DNA of 64,000 nt from Yamadazyma tenuis (lineage: Eukaryota > Ascomycota > Pichiomycetes > Serinales > Debaryomycetaceae), in the NCBI RefSeq assembly GCF_029203305.1, contig NC_089461.1, positions 1,612,001 to 1,676,000 of the forward strand, written 5' to 3'. The notes beneath the pieces are model-generated. The model was not told where the DNA came from and made no database searches. It worked only from the letters and a program-made list of their open reading frames with translations. The translations under genes were made by a program, and so were the position numbers. Shown in pieces: positions 30,685 to 40,127 of the stretch; position 1 is the stretch's first letter, and every line of letters begins with the position of its first letter.

Positions 30685-31425
30685 ATGTCTACTTATCTTA
30701 TCACTGGTGTCAACCGTGGAATTGGCTTGGCTCTCTTTAAACAAGTGGCTGCTAAATCAGAAAACACTGTTATTGTTACAGTCAGAGACGAAACTAAGGC
30801 CGAACAAATCAAAAAGTTGGGCTACAAGAACGTCCATGTGATTGTCATTGACATGATAGCGTCTTTAGATGAGTTCGAAGCTGCATTCAAGAACCTTCCA
30901 GAATTGGCCCCCAATGGTTTCGACGTGGTGATCCACAATGCTGGTGTATGTTCCGAAGGTTCAATGAGCGCATTTGCTGACCACAAATTCACCGAATTCC
31001 AAAGAACTTGGGAAATCAACTTCTTGGGATCCGTCAAGTTCTTTAGAAGTGTCCTTCCAACTTTGGATCTTAACACTAAGCCGGCAAAAGTGGTTGCAAT
31101 TTCAACCGTCGCCAGTACTATCTCCCAGATGGTATATGCTTCTAACAGTTACGGAGCTAGTAAGGCAGCTCTCAACTATATTACCAAGGAGATTGCCCTC
31201 GAGAGAAAGGAAAGAGGTGATATTGTTGTACCTATCCACCCTGGAGTAGTTGCAACCGATATGACTGCCGAACTTGCAAAATATATGACTGCTGAAGATG
31301 TAGCCAAGTATAACTTTATTTCAGCCGAAGGAAGTGCTGCTAAAATCTGGGAACTCGTTGACAAGTTGACATTGGAAGACTCAGGCAAGTTCTGGTCGTA
31401 CGATGGATCTGAGATTCCTTATTAG
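30685..31425 (+). CDS. Short-chain dehydrogenase/reductase, array copy 2
   Basis: This is a 246-residue paralogue of copy 1. TGVNRGIG replaces TGANRGIG; HNAG, the Ser of VAISTVAS, Y156 and K160 are all kept, so it should be active. Compared with copy 1, the segment 57-100 (MIASLDEFEA..., CSEGSMSAFADHKFTEF) and the C-terminal loop (AELAKYMTAEDVAKYNF) differ, which are the parts that shape the substrate pocket in SDRs. The first ~48 codons are almost identical to copies 1 and 3 at the nucleotide level. Confidence 0.92.
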   Translation: MSTYLITGVNRGIGLALFKQVAAKSENTVIVTVRDETKAEQIKKLGYKNVHVIVIDMIASLDEFEAAFKNLPELAPNGFDVVIHNAGVCSEGSMSAFADHKFTEFQRTWEINFLGSVKFFRSVLPTLDLNTKPAKVVAISTVASTISQMVYASNSYGASKAALNYITKEIALERKERGDIVVPIHPGVVATDMTAELAKYMTAEDVAKYNFISAEGSAAKIWELVDKLTLEDSGKFWSYDGSEIPY

Positions 31426-31823
31426 ATTAGAAATATCATTAGACCAGAGATAGACTAGTAGATAATATATATCGTCTGAATACGGTGGGCACATTGTCCA
31501 GTACTTTCTAGTAGCATTCTAACGAGAAGAATAAATGGAACTGTTGTAGTTATAAGATAAGCTTATGTATGAATGTCCACACATCAAAACTTCATTAGTC
31601 AGTATTCATGGGGAGTTAATCCCGGCGATAGTGCTGAATAATAGAGGAAAATTACGTGTCCAAACCCAGTTCTCAATAGTTAAGGGAGTTAAAAACGGAG
31701 GTAAAGATTACGCTAAGATGACGCTATTAATCATGGCCACCAAGCCATAGATGGTGTTCGCAAAACCCAAGTATTTAAACTCACGAAATTACCCAGCAAA
31801 AATGATATCCATAAACTTTCATA
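31426..31823 (+). promoter_or_regulatory. Spacer and promoter of dehydrogenase copy 3
   Basis: These 398 bp hold the shared upstream block (about 31610-31705), nearly identical to that of copy 1. The shared core promoter with TATTTAAA lies at about 31768-31823, and the overlapping upstream ATG at 31802. Confidence 0.65.
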
Positions 31824-32540
31824 ATGTCTACTTATCTTATCACTGGTGCCAACCGTGGAATTGGCTTGGCTCTCTTTAAACAAGTGGCTGCTAAATCAGA
31901 AAACACTGTTATTGTTACAGTCAGAGACGAAACTAAGGCCGAACAAATCAAAAAGTTGGGCTACAAGAACGTCCATGTGATTGTCATCGACATTGGGGAC
32001 ACTTTAGAGGCATTTGAAGCTGCATTCAAAAGTCTTCCAGAATTGGCCCCCAATGGTTTCGATGCGGTAATCCACAATGCTGGTGTACTTTCCGAAGGCA
32101 CAATGAGTAAGTTTGGGGACCATAAACTCAGTGAATTTCAGAGGGTTTGGGACATCAACTTCTTGGGAGCCGTCAAGTTCTTGAGAAGTATTCTCCCAAT
32201 CTTGGACCTTAACAATAAGCCAGTCAAAGTACTTACTGTTTCTTCCTCTGGCGGAACTATTTCGGAGATGGTATTTGCTTGCAACAGTTACGGTGCTAGT
32301 AAGGCAGCTCTCAACTATATTACCAAGGAAATTGCCCTCGAGAGAAAGGAAAGAGGTGATATCTTCGTACCTATCCACCCTGGAGTCGTTGATACAGATA
32401 TGACTACTGAATTAAAAGGCAAGTATCACCTTATTTCAGCCGAAGAAAGTGCTGCTAAAGTCTGGGAACTCGTTGACAAGTTGACATTGGAAGACTCAGG
32501 CAAGTTCTGGTCGTACGATGGATCTGAGCTTCCTTATTAA
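31824..32540 (+). CDS. Short-chain dehydrogenase/reductase, array copy 3
   Basis: The 238-residue paralogue keeps TGANRGIG, HNAG, a catalytic Ser in LTVSSSGG, Y156 and K160. It has the shortest loop before the last helix (ELKGKYHLISAEE). The decayed upstream copy resembles this one most in the middle part (for example ATGGTATTTGCTTGCAAC is shared). It converges on the synaptojanin-type phosphatase, 108 bp away across a short TA repeat at about 32583-32598. Confidence 0.92.
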   Translation: MSTYLITGANRGIGLALFKQVAAKSENTVIVTVRDETKAEQIKKLGYKNVHVIVIDIGDTLEAFEAAFKSLPELAPNGFDAVIHNAGVLSEGTMSKFGDHKLSEFQRVWDINFLGAVKFLRSILPILDLNNKPVKVLTVSSSGGTISEMVFACNSYGASKAALNYITKEIALERKERGDIFVPIHPGVVDTDMTTELKGKYHLISAEESAAKVWELVDKLTLEDSGKFWSYDGSELPY

Positions 32541-32648
32541 ATTAGAAATATCATTAGGCTGGAGATAGAGTAGTTGATGATAAATATATATATATATGGT
32601 CTACCGGCATTGTATACAATGGGAAATTCACTGTCTATGCTTATGAAT

Positions 32649-35600
32649 CTACTGGGGAACCAAAGGTTTCCAGTCGGACAAGGACTTAACGTCCCTTGGA
32701 GGAGGAGGGGGAGGAGATGTGGCCTTGTTCTCGTTGTCTGCAACTGTATGGATTTTGGTGCCTGACAAGGACGAGGGCTTGGATGGCTTAACAGGAAAAG
32801 TGGTTCCGGAGGTCGCATTTGTGACTTGGTCTGTCGCTGTGGGTGTAGCAATAGGTGAAACCTTAGGAGTAGCAGAATTAGACCTGCTAGGAACCAAGGG
32901 AGTTGACGAGAAACCAATCGGAATGGCTGTTTTTCTAGCAGGAGGTGGTGTAGGCACTGGCGAAGGGGCCACTTTTGAGCTTCCAGCACTTCCTGAAACA
33001 TCTGTGAGTTGGATGTCTGTAGGTATAGGGGGGAGCCTTCTAGGTAAGGCAGAAGTATTGATCAGCCCGGTTCTATCCAGTTCTGTTGTTCTTCTACTAC
33101 TTGGTGGAGGAGGCACTCTTCTTGATACAGAGCTGTTAACAGTCGGAGGCCTTCGAGGAGTAGGTGGAGGTGAATCAAAATCATCCAATAGGTTCAACTC
33201 GCTTAACGTATCGGACATGAAATTCGGGTTGTAAGAAGTATCAGAACCATTGGGCTCAGACAATGAGTCATCAGATGAGCCGGGATGTTCACTTTTATAA
33301 GCCTCATAGATCTGCTTCGTTAAATTCAATTTCTTAGCTTCATCAATGAACTTGACACTACTTTTAAAGGTGGCATAAACAGGCTTATGGTCGCTGATTT
33401 CGATGTTCATCAATGAATTATAGTTCAACTGAGACAAAGGTGGCGCATCTCTGTGACTTCTTGTTAAAATTCTGTCTGTCCACGAAGGCACTCTCTGCTT
33501 CTCGGAGGTATCGTAATTGGAGGTTCCTTTATCGAACTTGTAGGTGGGATTAAAGGTGATAGGTGCTTCCGTGAATCCTTTGAATGCTCCACTGCTAGAG
33601 TTCATTTCGTTTATCAACTGATCGTTGTCCAATAATTCATCATATTGTCCTTGTGCAACTCGTTCTCTGACGTGCTCATTCGTCAAATTGATTCTGAAGT
33701 TCAAATCCCCGAACCAAATAATATGGTCATGGTCAATAATGTTCATATTTCTGACAAAAGTCAAACCAGACATGATAGTTGAATAGTCGTTGTGTCTTTC
33801 GTAGATAGCATTCACTCCTGCTGCCAAATGGGAAGTGATGAATGAGAACGAAGTAGCACCAAAATCGAATCTCACGGCACAAGCTCCCTTGTTGGCAGTC
33901 ATACCTCCCAAACCAGTCTTCTTAGAGGATCCAGAAACATGGGTTACATTTTGAACTTGGCTTTTTTTCACAAAAAGGAGGATAGTCATAGAGGCAATAG
34001 ACTCTGTTCTCAATAACAAGTACTGTTCGTTTTGGGAGTTCAATTGCTCTTCGATTAATTGTGCCCATTTAGTGGGGCGTGAAGTATCCGCATTCAAGAT
34101 AGACCCAGCATTCAATTCGATCAACTCCTGGATTCCAATAGCATAAATATCTGGAATAGGAAGACCAGCATTCTCGGTTGGAAATAACCAGGATGTTAAA
34201 TCGAATCTAGGATTGGGTAACGTAGCATTGACGTTAAGAGTTCCCGTGAAGATCATAATGTTCTTGTAGCTGGTGAAAGTTTGCTCTTTGAGCTTCAACT
34301 TTTCTTGGACATAATCGTTCACAGGATCATAAATCATGACAGGCATAGAGTTCTTTGAATCGTATCCCAACAAAAGGTCCATGGTGGATTGTTTTTTGCT
34401 GTCCACAAAAGTGTTTTGGTACATTCTGGAAACTGATTTGGTGACATCTGACAATGCTCCAGCAAAGTTCATTTTTCCTGATCTCGAGAATGACGACTTT
34501 AAGGCATTAGTACCAGTATATATCTGAGAAATTGCATCACCGTTATCAGCCCAAAGAGAGTTGTACTTCGATAGAATATCCGAGTTTTCGTATCTTTCCC
34601 TAGAGCTTCCAGACGATTCATTGTTCATAATATGTTCCAAGACATTCTGGCAAATCACTTGCTCTATCAAATTAGTCCTATCCAAGCAGTCCAAACAATT
34701 AATCCTGAACACCCCGTCTTGTCTAGTTATAGTTTCGCCTTGTTCAGCATCATAGGAAAACCAACCAAACTGTTCTAAAGAGTTGTTTAACATGGGCAAG
34801 ATCTTGGAGGCACCTCCAAATCCTCCACTTTGCTTTGTTTCGTGGTGGAAGTCAAACTCGGTGTAAGACAATTCGTCCCTTCTATCGGATTGGGTGTACA
34901 ATTGCTTGTATCTGTTCAGAATAGCTATTTCTGGAGGCTTTGACTTGGATAACAAGTTAACAATATGACACACTCCGTACTTGGAGCACACGTTTTCAAA
35001 GTGGGCATTGAAGATGGGCTGGGTGGCTTCGGCCGATCTGGTGATGGTGATTTTGGGGTTGATCAAGGTGGAGTCTTGTTCCCAAAACGCAGGAACCGAG
35101 CCTCTGATCTGTATGAACGAAGAAATGGAGCTTCGTGACAAGTGGTTGTAGATAAACTCAGTTTCCACAAAGTTGGCCACATTCCCGTCATCGTCGATAC
35201 CTCTGGCGTTGAATCGGGTGCCGGCTCGCTTCCAAGACTGTTTAGAGATGATGGTGATGGAGTCACCTCGAGAGTTGAGCTTGACGGTCTTTGCAAAACC
35301 ACGAATCACCGTCGTCAAGAACTTGTTCTCATCCAAAATAGCCTGGATGTTGGGGTCCAAAGTGCTCCTATACTTGATTAGGCCTTCCATCATGAACTTG
35401 TTCCACATGTATTCCTCCAGATAATGCAGTAGATTCATCTTGAAGTCGGCACTTCTGTGTGGACGGGTCTTGGACAAGCTGTCACGGTTGATACCTCTGT
35501 TTTGGAGTAGCGACGTCAAGTCAAAGTCGTTAGAGTAGTAGAAAGAACCGTTCGAAAGCAACTTCTTCAACTCAGTACAAGGATGAGGCTCTGGGGCGTA

Positions 35601-36032
35601 ACTGCCACTATAGTCGTCCTCTACTTGGTACCGTCCATCGGTGTCGGCCATGCCGTTGGCGTTGTTGGAAATGGGCATCCCATTGGAGTCTAAAGTAGCA
35701 AAATCCCAGGTGTCTTTGGTCAACGAAATAAAGTCCACCGAATAGATTTTGTCAACCGACTCGTAGTCCACGGGGTGGGCCACCTCGGGGATGGCGCCGG
35801 TTATAACAGCGATGAATACTTGGTTATCGACATTTATAAACCCTAAACACCCTGACACCTCTCTCTTAATCAAAGGCCTAAATCCATTGCCTTTAAGTTG
35901 AGAGTTGTCCATGAATTCCATGGCCACCACCAGCTCGTGGGCCCGCTTGAACTGCACCTGATGAAACAGCAAGCTGCAAGTTTCCGAGTACAACACAATG
36001 GTACGAGGCGATTCCTTGTACAATACTTTCAT
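32649..36032 (-). CDS. Synaptojanin-type inositol polyphosphate phosphatase (INP52/53-like)
   Basis: The protein has 1127 residues. An N-terminal Sac1 domain (about 1-500) carries an intact CX5R motif (NCLDCLDRTN, about 440-450), unlike yeast Inp51, whose Sac1 motif is inactive. A 5-phosphatase domain follows at about 590-900, with WFGDLNFRINL, PSWTDRILTRSH and SDHKPVYATF. A Pro/Ser-rich tail (about 930-1127) with many PPP and RRxPP stretches probably binds SH3 proteins. It dephosphorylates PI(4,5)P2 and other phosphoinositides at sites of endocytosis and actin assembly. Active Sac1 plus the proline-rich tail fits INP52 or INP53 best; I cannot choose between them. Confidence 0.92.
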   Translation of the reverse strand: MKVLYKESPRTIVLYSETCSLLFHQVQFKRAHELVVAMEFMDNSQLKGNGFRPLIKREVSGCLGFINVDNQVFIAVITGAIPEVAHPVDYESVDKIYSVDFISLTKDTWDFATLDSNGMPISNNANGMADTDGRYQVEDDYSGSYAPEPHPCTELKKLLSNGSFYYSNDFDLTSLLQNRGINRDSLSKTRPHRSADFKMNLLHYLEEYMWNKFMMEGLIKYRSTLDPNIQAILDENKFLTTVIRGFAKTVKLNSRGDSITIISKQSWKRAGTRFNARGIDDDGNVANFVETEFIYNHLSRSSISSFIQIRGSVPAFWEQDSTLINPKITITRSAEATQPIFNAHFENVCSKYGVCHIVNLLSKSKPPEIAILNRYKQLYTQSDRRDELSYTEFDFHHETKQSGGFGGASKILPMLNNSLEQFGWFSYDAEQGETITRQDGVFRINCLDCLDRTNLIEQVICQNVLEHIMNNESSGSSRERYENSDILSKYNSLWADNGDAISQIYTGTNALKSSFSRSGKMNFAGALSDVTKSVSRMYQNTFVDSKKQSTMDLLLGYDSKNSMPVMIYDPVNDYVQEKLKLKEQTFTSYKNIMIFTGTLNVNATLPNPRFDLTSWLFPTENAGLPIPDIYAIGIQELIELNAGSILNADTSRPTKWAQLIEEQLNSQNEQYLLLRTESIASMTILLFVKKSQVQNVTHVSGSSKKTGLGGMTANKGACAVRFDFGATSFSFITSHLAAGVNAIYERHNDYSTIMSGLTFVRNMNIIDHDHIIWFGDLNFRINLTNEHVRERVAQGQYDELLDNDQLINEMNSSSGAFKGFTEAPITFNPTYKFDKGTSNYDTSEKQRVPSWTDRILTRSHRDAPPLSQLNYNSLMNIEISDHKPVYATFKSSVKFIDEAKKLNLTKQIYEAYKSEHPGSSDDSLSEPNGSDTSYNPNFMSDTLSELNLLDDFDSPPPTPRRPPTVNSSVSRRVPPPPSSRRTTELDRTGLINTSALPRRLPPIPTDIQLTDVSGSAGSSKVAPSPVPTPPPARKTAIPIGFSSTPLVPSRSNSATPKVSPIATPTATDQVTNATSGTTFPVKPSKPSSLSGTKIHTVADNENKATSPPPPPPRDVKSLSDWKPLVPQ

Positions 36033-36395
36033 TGAGTGTTATGGTATATTCGGCAGTGAATGATATTTTAATGTGGCAGGCTGCCGCGAAGTTTCCTGGG
36101 GGCAGTTGCAACGCGGCAGGAGATATATGCGGAGAGGAAGAGGATATTGGCCAAAGTAGGGGGAAAAGCATGAAATGGATCCTGAAGGATGTTAGATAAA
36201 TGCTATCTGTTTGTTTTTGTTGTCAGTGTTCTATAGGTCAAGTTCTCTTGACTTTTTACCTAGGCCAAACTGGATGTTACACGACCGCGTTCCCTCCCGT
36301 TGGATCAAAGAGCGCGGACGCTTTTTTTTGCAACTAACCACAAACACACCCGTTTTGTTATCTGAAAGAACCCTGATTATTTACACCGTATAGAG
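36033..36395. promoter_or_regulatory. Divergent promoter, phosphatase / double-RRM gene A
   Basis: These 363 bp lie between two divergent start codons. The stretch before 36396 is AC-rich, as in many yeast 5' leaders. Nothing else is recognised. Confidence 0.4.
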
Positions 36396-37455
36396 ATGTC
36401 TACCGATAATATCGTCCAGATCAAGAATGTCGACTACTATGGCACCGAAGAGGAGCTTACCGCTTTTTTAAGCGAGTTTAAATTGTAAGTTCTACCCGAT
36501 TCACAAATTGTGATGTGTAACCCAATCTAACGAGTATTTTCCTTACAGAAAAAAGGTGATTATTCTAAACTACACCGTTGCTTATCGTACCGATAAGAGA
36601 CGGCCCTTGGGAGTCGCCATTGTCGAGTTTGTCGATGCCGACGAGGCTAAGAAAGCAGTTAAATTGATTCATGGAATCAAATTTAGAGGCCGTACTATCT
36701 CGGCCAAGTTACATGTTCCATTTGTCCCCAAGCCACGGAGACGGATGACTGTCAAGAAGGACGGAGAACAAAAGGAAGAAGAGAAGTCTGTCGAAGTTGA
36801 TCAAGCTGACGACCGTTTGACTCAAACTTCCCGGGAACCCACCTATGGACCACCAGAGGTGAGTACTGATACGGTCTATATTGTCAAGATCAAAGCTGAC
36901 TCGACCGATAACCAGATTAGAGAGTTTTTCCAGGACTACTCTCCCCAGGAGGTATTTGTGTTCACCGAACGGGCCAAAAAAAGAGGTTTATTTTCCAGAA
37001 ACCACAAGAGTGCGTTGGTTAGTTTGAAGACCGAGAAGTTGTTGGAAGAGGTCATTGGGTCCTTGAAGGGCAAGGCATTAAATGGGAAGAAAGTTGAGTT
37101 GAAGGCAGCGTTCATGCCCAAGGTTAGAAAGGTCAAGGCGGCAGACCAGAAGCGAAAGGAGGCATTGGCCGAGAAGCTGGTCGAGGGTGAAGAGCCAGAG
37201 CCAGAAGCGCCAGAAGAATCCTTGGAAGTTCCAGCCGGTGGGAGCGTAAGCGTTGGAACCAGGGAAGTTGAAGGAGAGCAAGGGGTGTCTTCAGGCACCA
37301 CTGTGGTTGAGACCTCAGCGACCATCACTGAGGCCACTGCCGTTGAGTCTGATGAGACCGTTTCTGGTGAAGGTTGTGGTACTAGCGTTGGTCCCGTTGG
37401 TGCTAGCGTGGGCGAAGCAACGGTTGCAACCACCACCTTCACCGCCACCGCCTAG
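36396..37455 (+). CDS. Double-RRM RNA-binding protein A (RRT5-like), spliced
   Basis: Exon 1 is 36396-36484 and exon 2 is 36549-37455, giving 331 residues. Exon 1 supplies MSTDNIVQIKNVDYYGTEEE, the start of RRM 1 that exon 2 alone lacks. RRM 1 covers about 6-85 and ends with RTISAKLHVPF. RRM 2 covers about 125-205 (DTVYIVKIKADSTDNQIREFF... NGKKVELKAAF). Acidic, then Val/Thr/Gly-rich sequence forms the tail. The two-RRM layout recalls yeast Rrt5, linked to rDNA transcription, but assignment is tentative. A second, intron-less paralogue lies at 38693-39622, across RPL2. Confidence 0.85.
36485..36548 (+). other. 64-bp spliceosomal intron in RRM gene A
   Basis: The 5' site is GTAAGT at 36485, a CTAAC branch core lies about 20 bp before the 3' end, and the acceptor is TTACAG ending at 36548. 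Removing it joins TT to A to make a Leu codon and keeps one continuous RRM. Confidence 0.88.
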
Positions 37456-37549
37456 TCTTAGTATTAGTATGTATTCAACAGATAACGTCACCCATAAAAA
37501 AACTATTTATTCATTATATTTATACAAATTGAATTGATCAATAAATAAT

Positions 37550-38314
37550 TTAATCTTGAGTCTTTTGAGAACCACGTAACAAACCGGTTCTTCTGGCAGC
37601 AATCAAACCAGCCTTTTGACCTGGAACAGCACCTCTAGAAATAGTAGAAGCCTTACCAATATGTTGATGGTTACCACCACCGTGAGGGTGATCAACTGGG
37701 TTCATGGCCACACCTCTGGTCTTTGGCCACGAGTTTCTCTTGACCTTGTATTTGTGGAAAGCTCTACCAGCCTTCAACAATGGCTTGTCGATTCTTCCTC
37801 CTCCAGCAACAACACCAATAACACCTCTGGCATCGGAGTTCAACACCTTTTTAGCACCAGATGGTAACTTGACTCTGGTCTTACCTTCATCTGCATTGTG
37901 TCCGATAATGATAACGTAGTTACCAGAAGTTCTACCTAAAGCACCTCTGTCTCCAACCTTTTCTTCGACATTAGAAACAATGGTACCTTCGGGCATAGAA
38001 CCTAAAGGTAAAATGTTACCAACATTTAAAGAGGCCTTCTTACCGGCGTAGATAAATTGTCCAGTGTAGACACCTTCGTTGGCAATGAAGGTTTCTTCTC
38101 TCAACTTGTACTTGTAAGGATCTCTGAAGGCCACCTTAGCTAATGGAGCACCTCTACCGGGGTCGTGGATGATTTGCTTGACGACACCACGAATGTATCC
38201 GTGACGTTCAGCATAGTCCAAGGTTCTCAATTTAGCGGCACCTTTTCTACCCTTGGTGTGGGCGGTAAAGATCGAACCAGCACCTTTTCTTTGATTACGA
38301 ATAACTCTACCCAT
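37550..38314 (-). CDS. RPL2: 60S ribosomal protein uL2 (RPL2)
   Basis: The 254-residue protein is uL2: [16 protein letters not shown] at the start, the SH3-like and OB-fold rRNA-binding domains, and the universally conserved [17 protein letters not shown] loop near the peptidyl-transferase centre. It runs uninterrupted from ATG to stop, with no intron. Leu codons are TTG, as expected of a highly expressed yeast gene. A Tbf1-type motif lies upstream (38478-38485). It converges on RRM gene A with a 94-bp gap. Confidence 0.97.
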   Translation of the reverse strand: MGRVIRNQRKGAGSIFTAHTKGRKGAAKLRTLDYAERHGYIRGVVKQIIHDPGRGAPLAKVAFRDPYKYKLREETFIANEGVYTGQFIYAGKKASLNVGNILPLGSMPEGTIVSNVEEKVGDRGALGRTSGNYVIIIGHNADEGKTRVKLPSGAKKVLNSDARGVIGVVAGGGRIDKPLLKAGRAFHKYKVKRNSWPKTRGVAMNPVDHPHGGGNHQHIGKASTISRGAVPGQKAGLIAARRTGLLRGSQKTQD

Positions 38315-38692
38315 GATGTGTTACTGTTCCAATGCAAAAGCTCGTTTGAAAAATTTTGCGGTAGTTTTTTCAGTGCGAAGTGGGATGGTGACACAAACAG
38401 AAACGGCAGTGGTACGGAAGCGCGACAGGGACACGACACCAGGGCTGAAGCAGTCACAGGTGCGCACGCTCGGGGCCTTAGGGCTTAATCTTCAATCCCA
38501 CAGCTGATTGTATATGTACAACTAAAATACAAATTATATATACACCGTGCCGAGGTGAGCCATCGGCTCTGTTCTCTCTCCAACACACATAACCGCTGGC
38601 TACAGATGTGGTTCTGGCCAGGTAATCGAATGACTGAACCGTTGCAATGTAAACACATACACTTAATAAGACTATCGGCAATAATGGCACCA
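38315..38692 (-). promoter_or_regulatory. RPL2 promoter and 3' region of RRM gene B
   Basis: These 378 bp include the RPL2 promoter. TTAGGGCT at 38478-38485 is, on the coding strand, AGCCCTAA, the Tbf1 site that controls ribosomal-protein genes in Candida-type yeasts. An A/T run (gaaaaatttt) lies near 38349. The remainder is the RRM gene B terminator region. Confidence 0.6.
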
Positions 38693-39622
38693 TCATACAG
38701 ATTCTTCGGAAGCTGGCTCGGGCAAAGCATCGACGTCGGTGGCTTCACTGGCAGCATCCCCGTTGATGGCAGCAGCTTCGGGTACTACACTTTCTTCACT
38801 ACCTTCGCTGGCTTCAGTGGGGATTCTGGCATCGACAGCCACATCAACAATGATATTTCTGCCATTGACTTCCTTGCCGTTAAACTCCTCGATAGCCTTC
38901 ACTTGCGTGTCGTGGTCAGCAAACTTCACAAACGCAATTCCCTTGTTAAAAATACTTCTACCCTTGGCCTTCTGAATTTTGTAAATGTGGGCAGGGACTT
39001 TTCTGGTTGGAACGTGGATCCATTTGGGTGAGAGGTCCTTGAACAACGTGGTCAAGGTTTTGTAATTCACCTTATAGTCCAAGTTAGTGATGAAGATGGT
39101 ATCGTCTGAAGCTTTTCCTTGAGGAGCGGTTTTCGGTTCTCTTGGTTCTGTAGGCTTTGATTCAACTTTCTGAACACCTTCAGGAGCATCACTAGCTTCA
39201 GAGGCGTTTTCGGATGCATCGGATTTCTTCAATTGGGCCTTGACAAGCTTCTTGGCCTTTTTGGCAGCAGCCTGTTCGGCCTTTTTGGCCTTGAATAACT
39301 CGTTCTTCTTCTGCTTTTCTTCTTCGGTAGGCTCGGGAACTGCCTTCTTCACATAGATTTTTCTGTTCTTGAACTCCTGGCCGTTATACTTTTCAATGGC
39401 TTGTTCGGCGTCGGCGTCGGTTTTGAACTGCACGAAGGCAAACCCCAAATGCTTTTCAACAGTCTTGGTGCCGTACTTTCTGATCTTGCTGGGAATGCTC
39501 ACTTCTTCAACGGTGAGACCCTCGAAAAATTGCTTTAAATCATCTTCTTCGGCCTTGAAATCGACATTTCCAATGTAGATTCTACCTTCGATGGTGGGCT
39601 TGGATTCTTGAATGGTGGACAT
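38693..39622 (-). CDS. Double-RRM RNA-binding protein B (RRT5-like)
   Basis: The 309-residue protein has RRM 1 at about 13-93 (GRIYIGNVDFKAEEDDLKQFF with KHLGFAFVQF as RNP1), a Lys/Ala-rich linker (KKAEQAAAKKAKKLVKAQLKK), RRM 2 at about 172-260 (DTIFITNLDYKVNYKTLTTLF, KGIAFVKF) and an acidic Glu/Ala tail. Linker and tail composition are typical of nucleolar RNA-binding proteins. It is a paralogue of protein A on the other side of RPL2, but has no intron and better conserved RNP motifs. A role in rRNA metabolism is inferred, not shown. Confidence 0.88.
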   Translation of the reverse strand: MSTIQESKPTIEGRIYIGNVDFKAEEDDLKQFFEGLTVEEVSIPSKIRKYGTKTVEKHLGFAFVQFKTDADAEQAIEKYNGQEFKNRKIYVKKAVPEPTEEEKQKKNELFKAKKAEQAAAKKAKKLVKAQLKKSDASENASEASDAPEGVQKVESKPTEPREPKTAPQGKASDDTIFITNLDYKVNYKTLTTLFKDLSPKWIHVPTRKVPAHIYKIQKAKGRSIFNKGIAFVKFADHDTQVKAIEEFNGKEVNGRNIIVDVAVDARIPTEASEGSEESVVPEAAAINGDAASEATDVDALPEPASEESV

Positions 39623-40127
39623 TTGGCGATGGATGGTGGTTGATCGGTTGACTTAACTATACTGCGAGAGCGGATACTCTTGATTCACACACGTTGAGGG
39701 TTCCACGGGCTTGATGTGACGGAGTGTGATATGTGTTTGTTCACTAGGGACCAGTTCTGTTGTGCGAAAAAATTTGGATTCCCGGGTGGTGTGGGCCTTT
39801 TATGTGCGAAAAAGTGCGAAGTGGTGAGGTGAGAAATGATGACTTGTGGAGGCTGCAAGGCGGGAGAAGGGTAAGGACTACTGGAGACAGCCACGGTAGT
39901 GGGAATGGTGACAATAGAGACATACGAACTCATACGGTACAGCCATGGTGTCTACCAATGGCATGATCTAGGGTTTTCATCGAATTTTCTAGAATTCGCA
40001 GATTTTACCTGCTGCTGCTTCTGCTGATGGGCTTTCGTGTATTTTGATGTATTTATGAGATTAATAAATATTTATAGGACCAATGTCGTTTTAAATGGTG
40101 GAAACATGCTTGAGGATGCCAGAAGAA
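39623..40127 (-). promoter_or_regulatory. Promoter of RRM gene B and 3' region of QCR6
   Basis: These 505 bp hold a repeated tgtgcgaaaaa (about 39759 and 39800). The first runs into AAATTT and resembles the RRPE element (AAAATTTTT) of ribosome-biogenesis genes. Nothing else is recognised. Confidence 0.4.

Noticed and set aside
32583..32598. TA repeat as a replication origin
   Set aside because: A short simple repeat between convergent genes; nothing else supports an origin.
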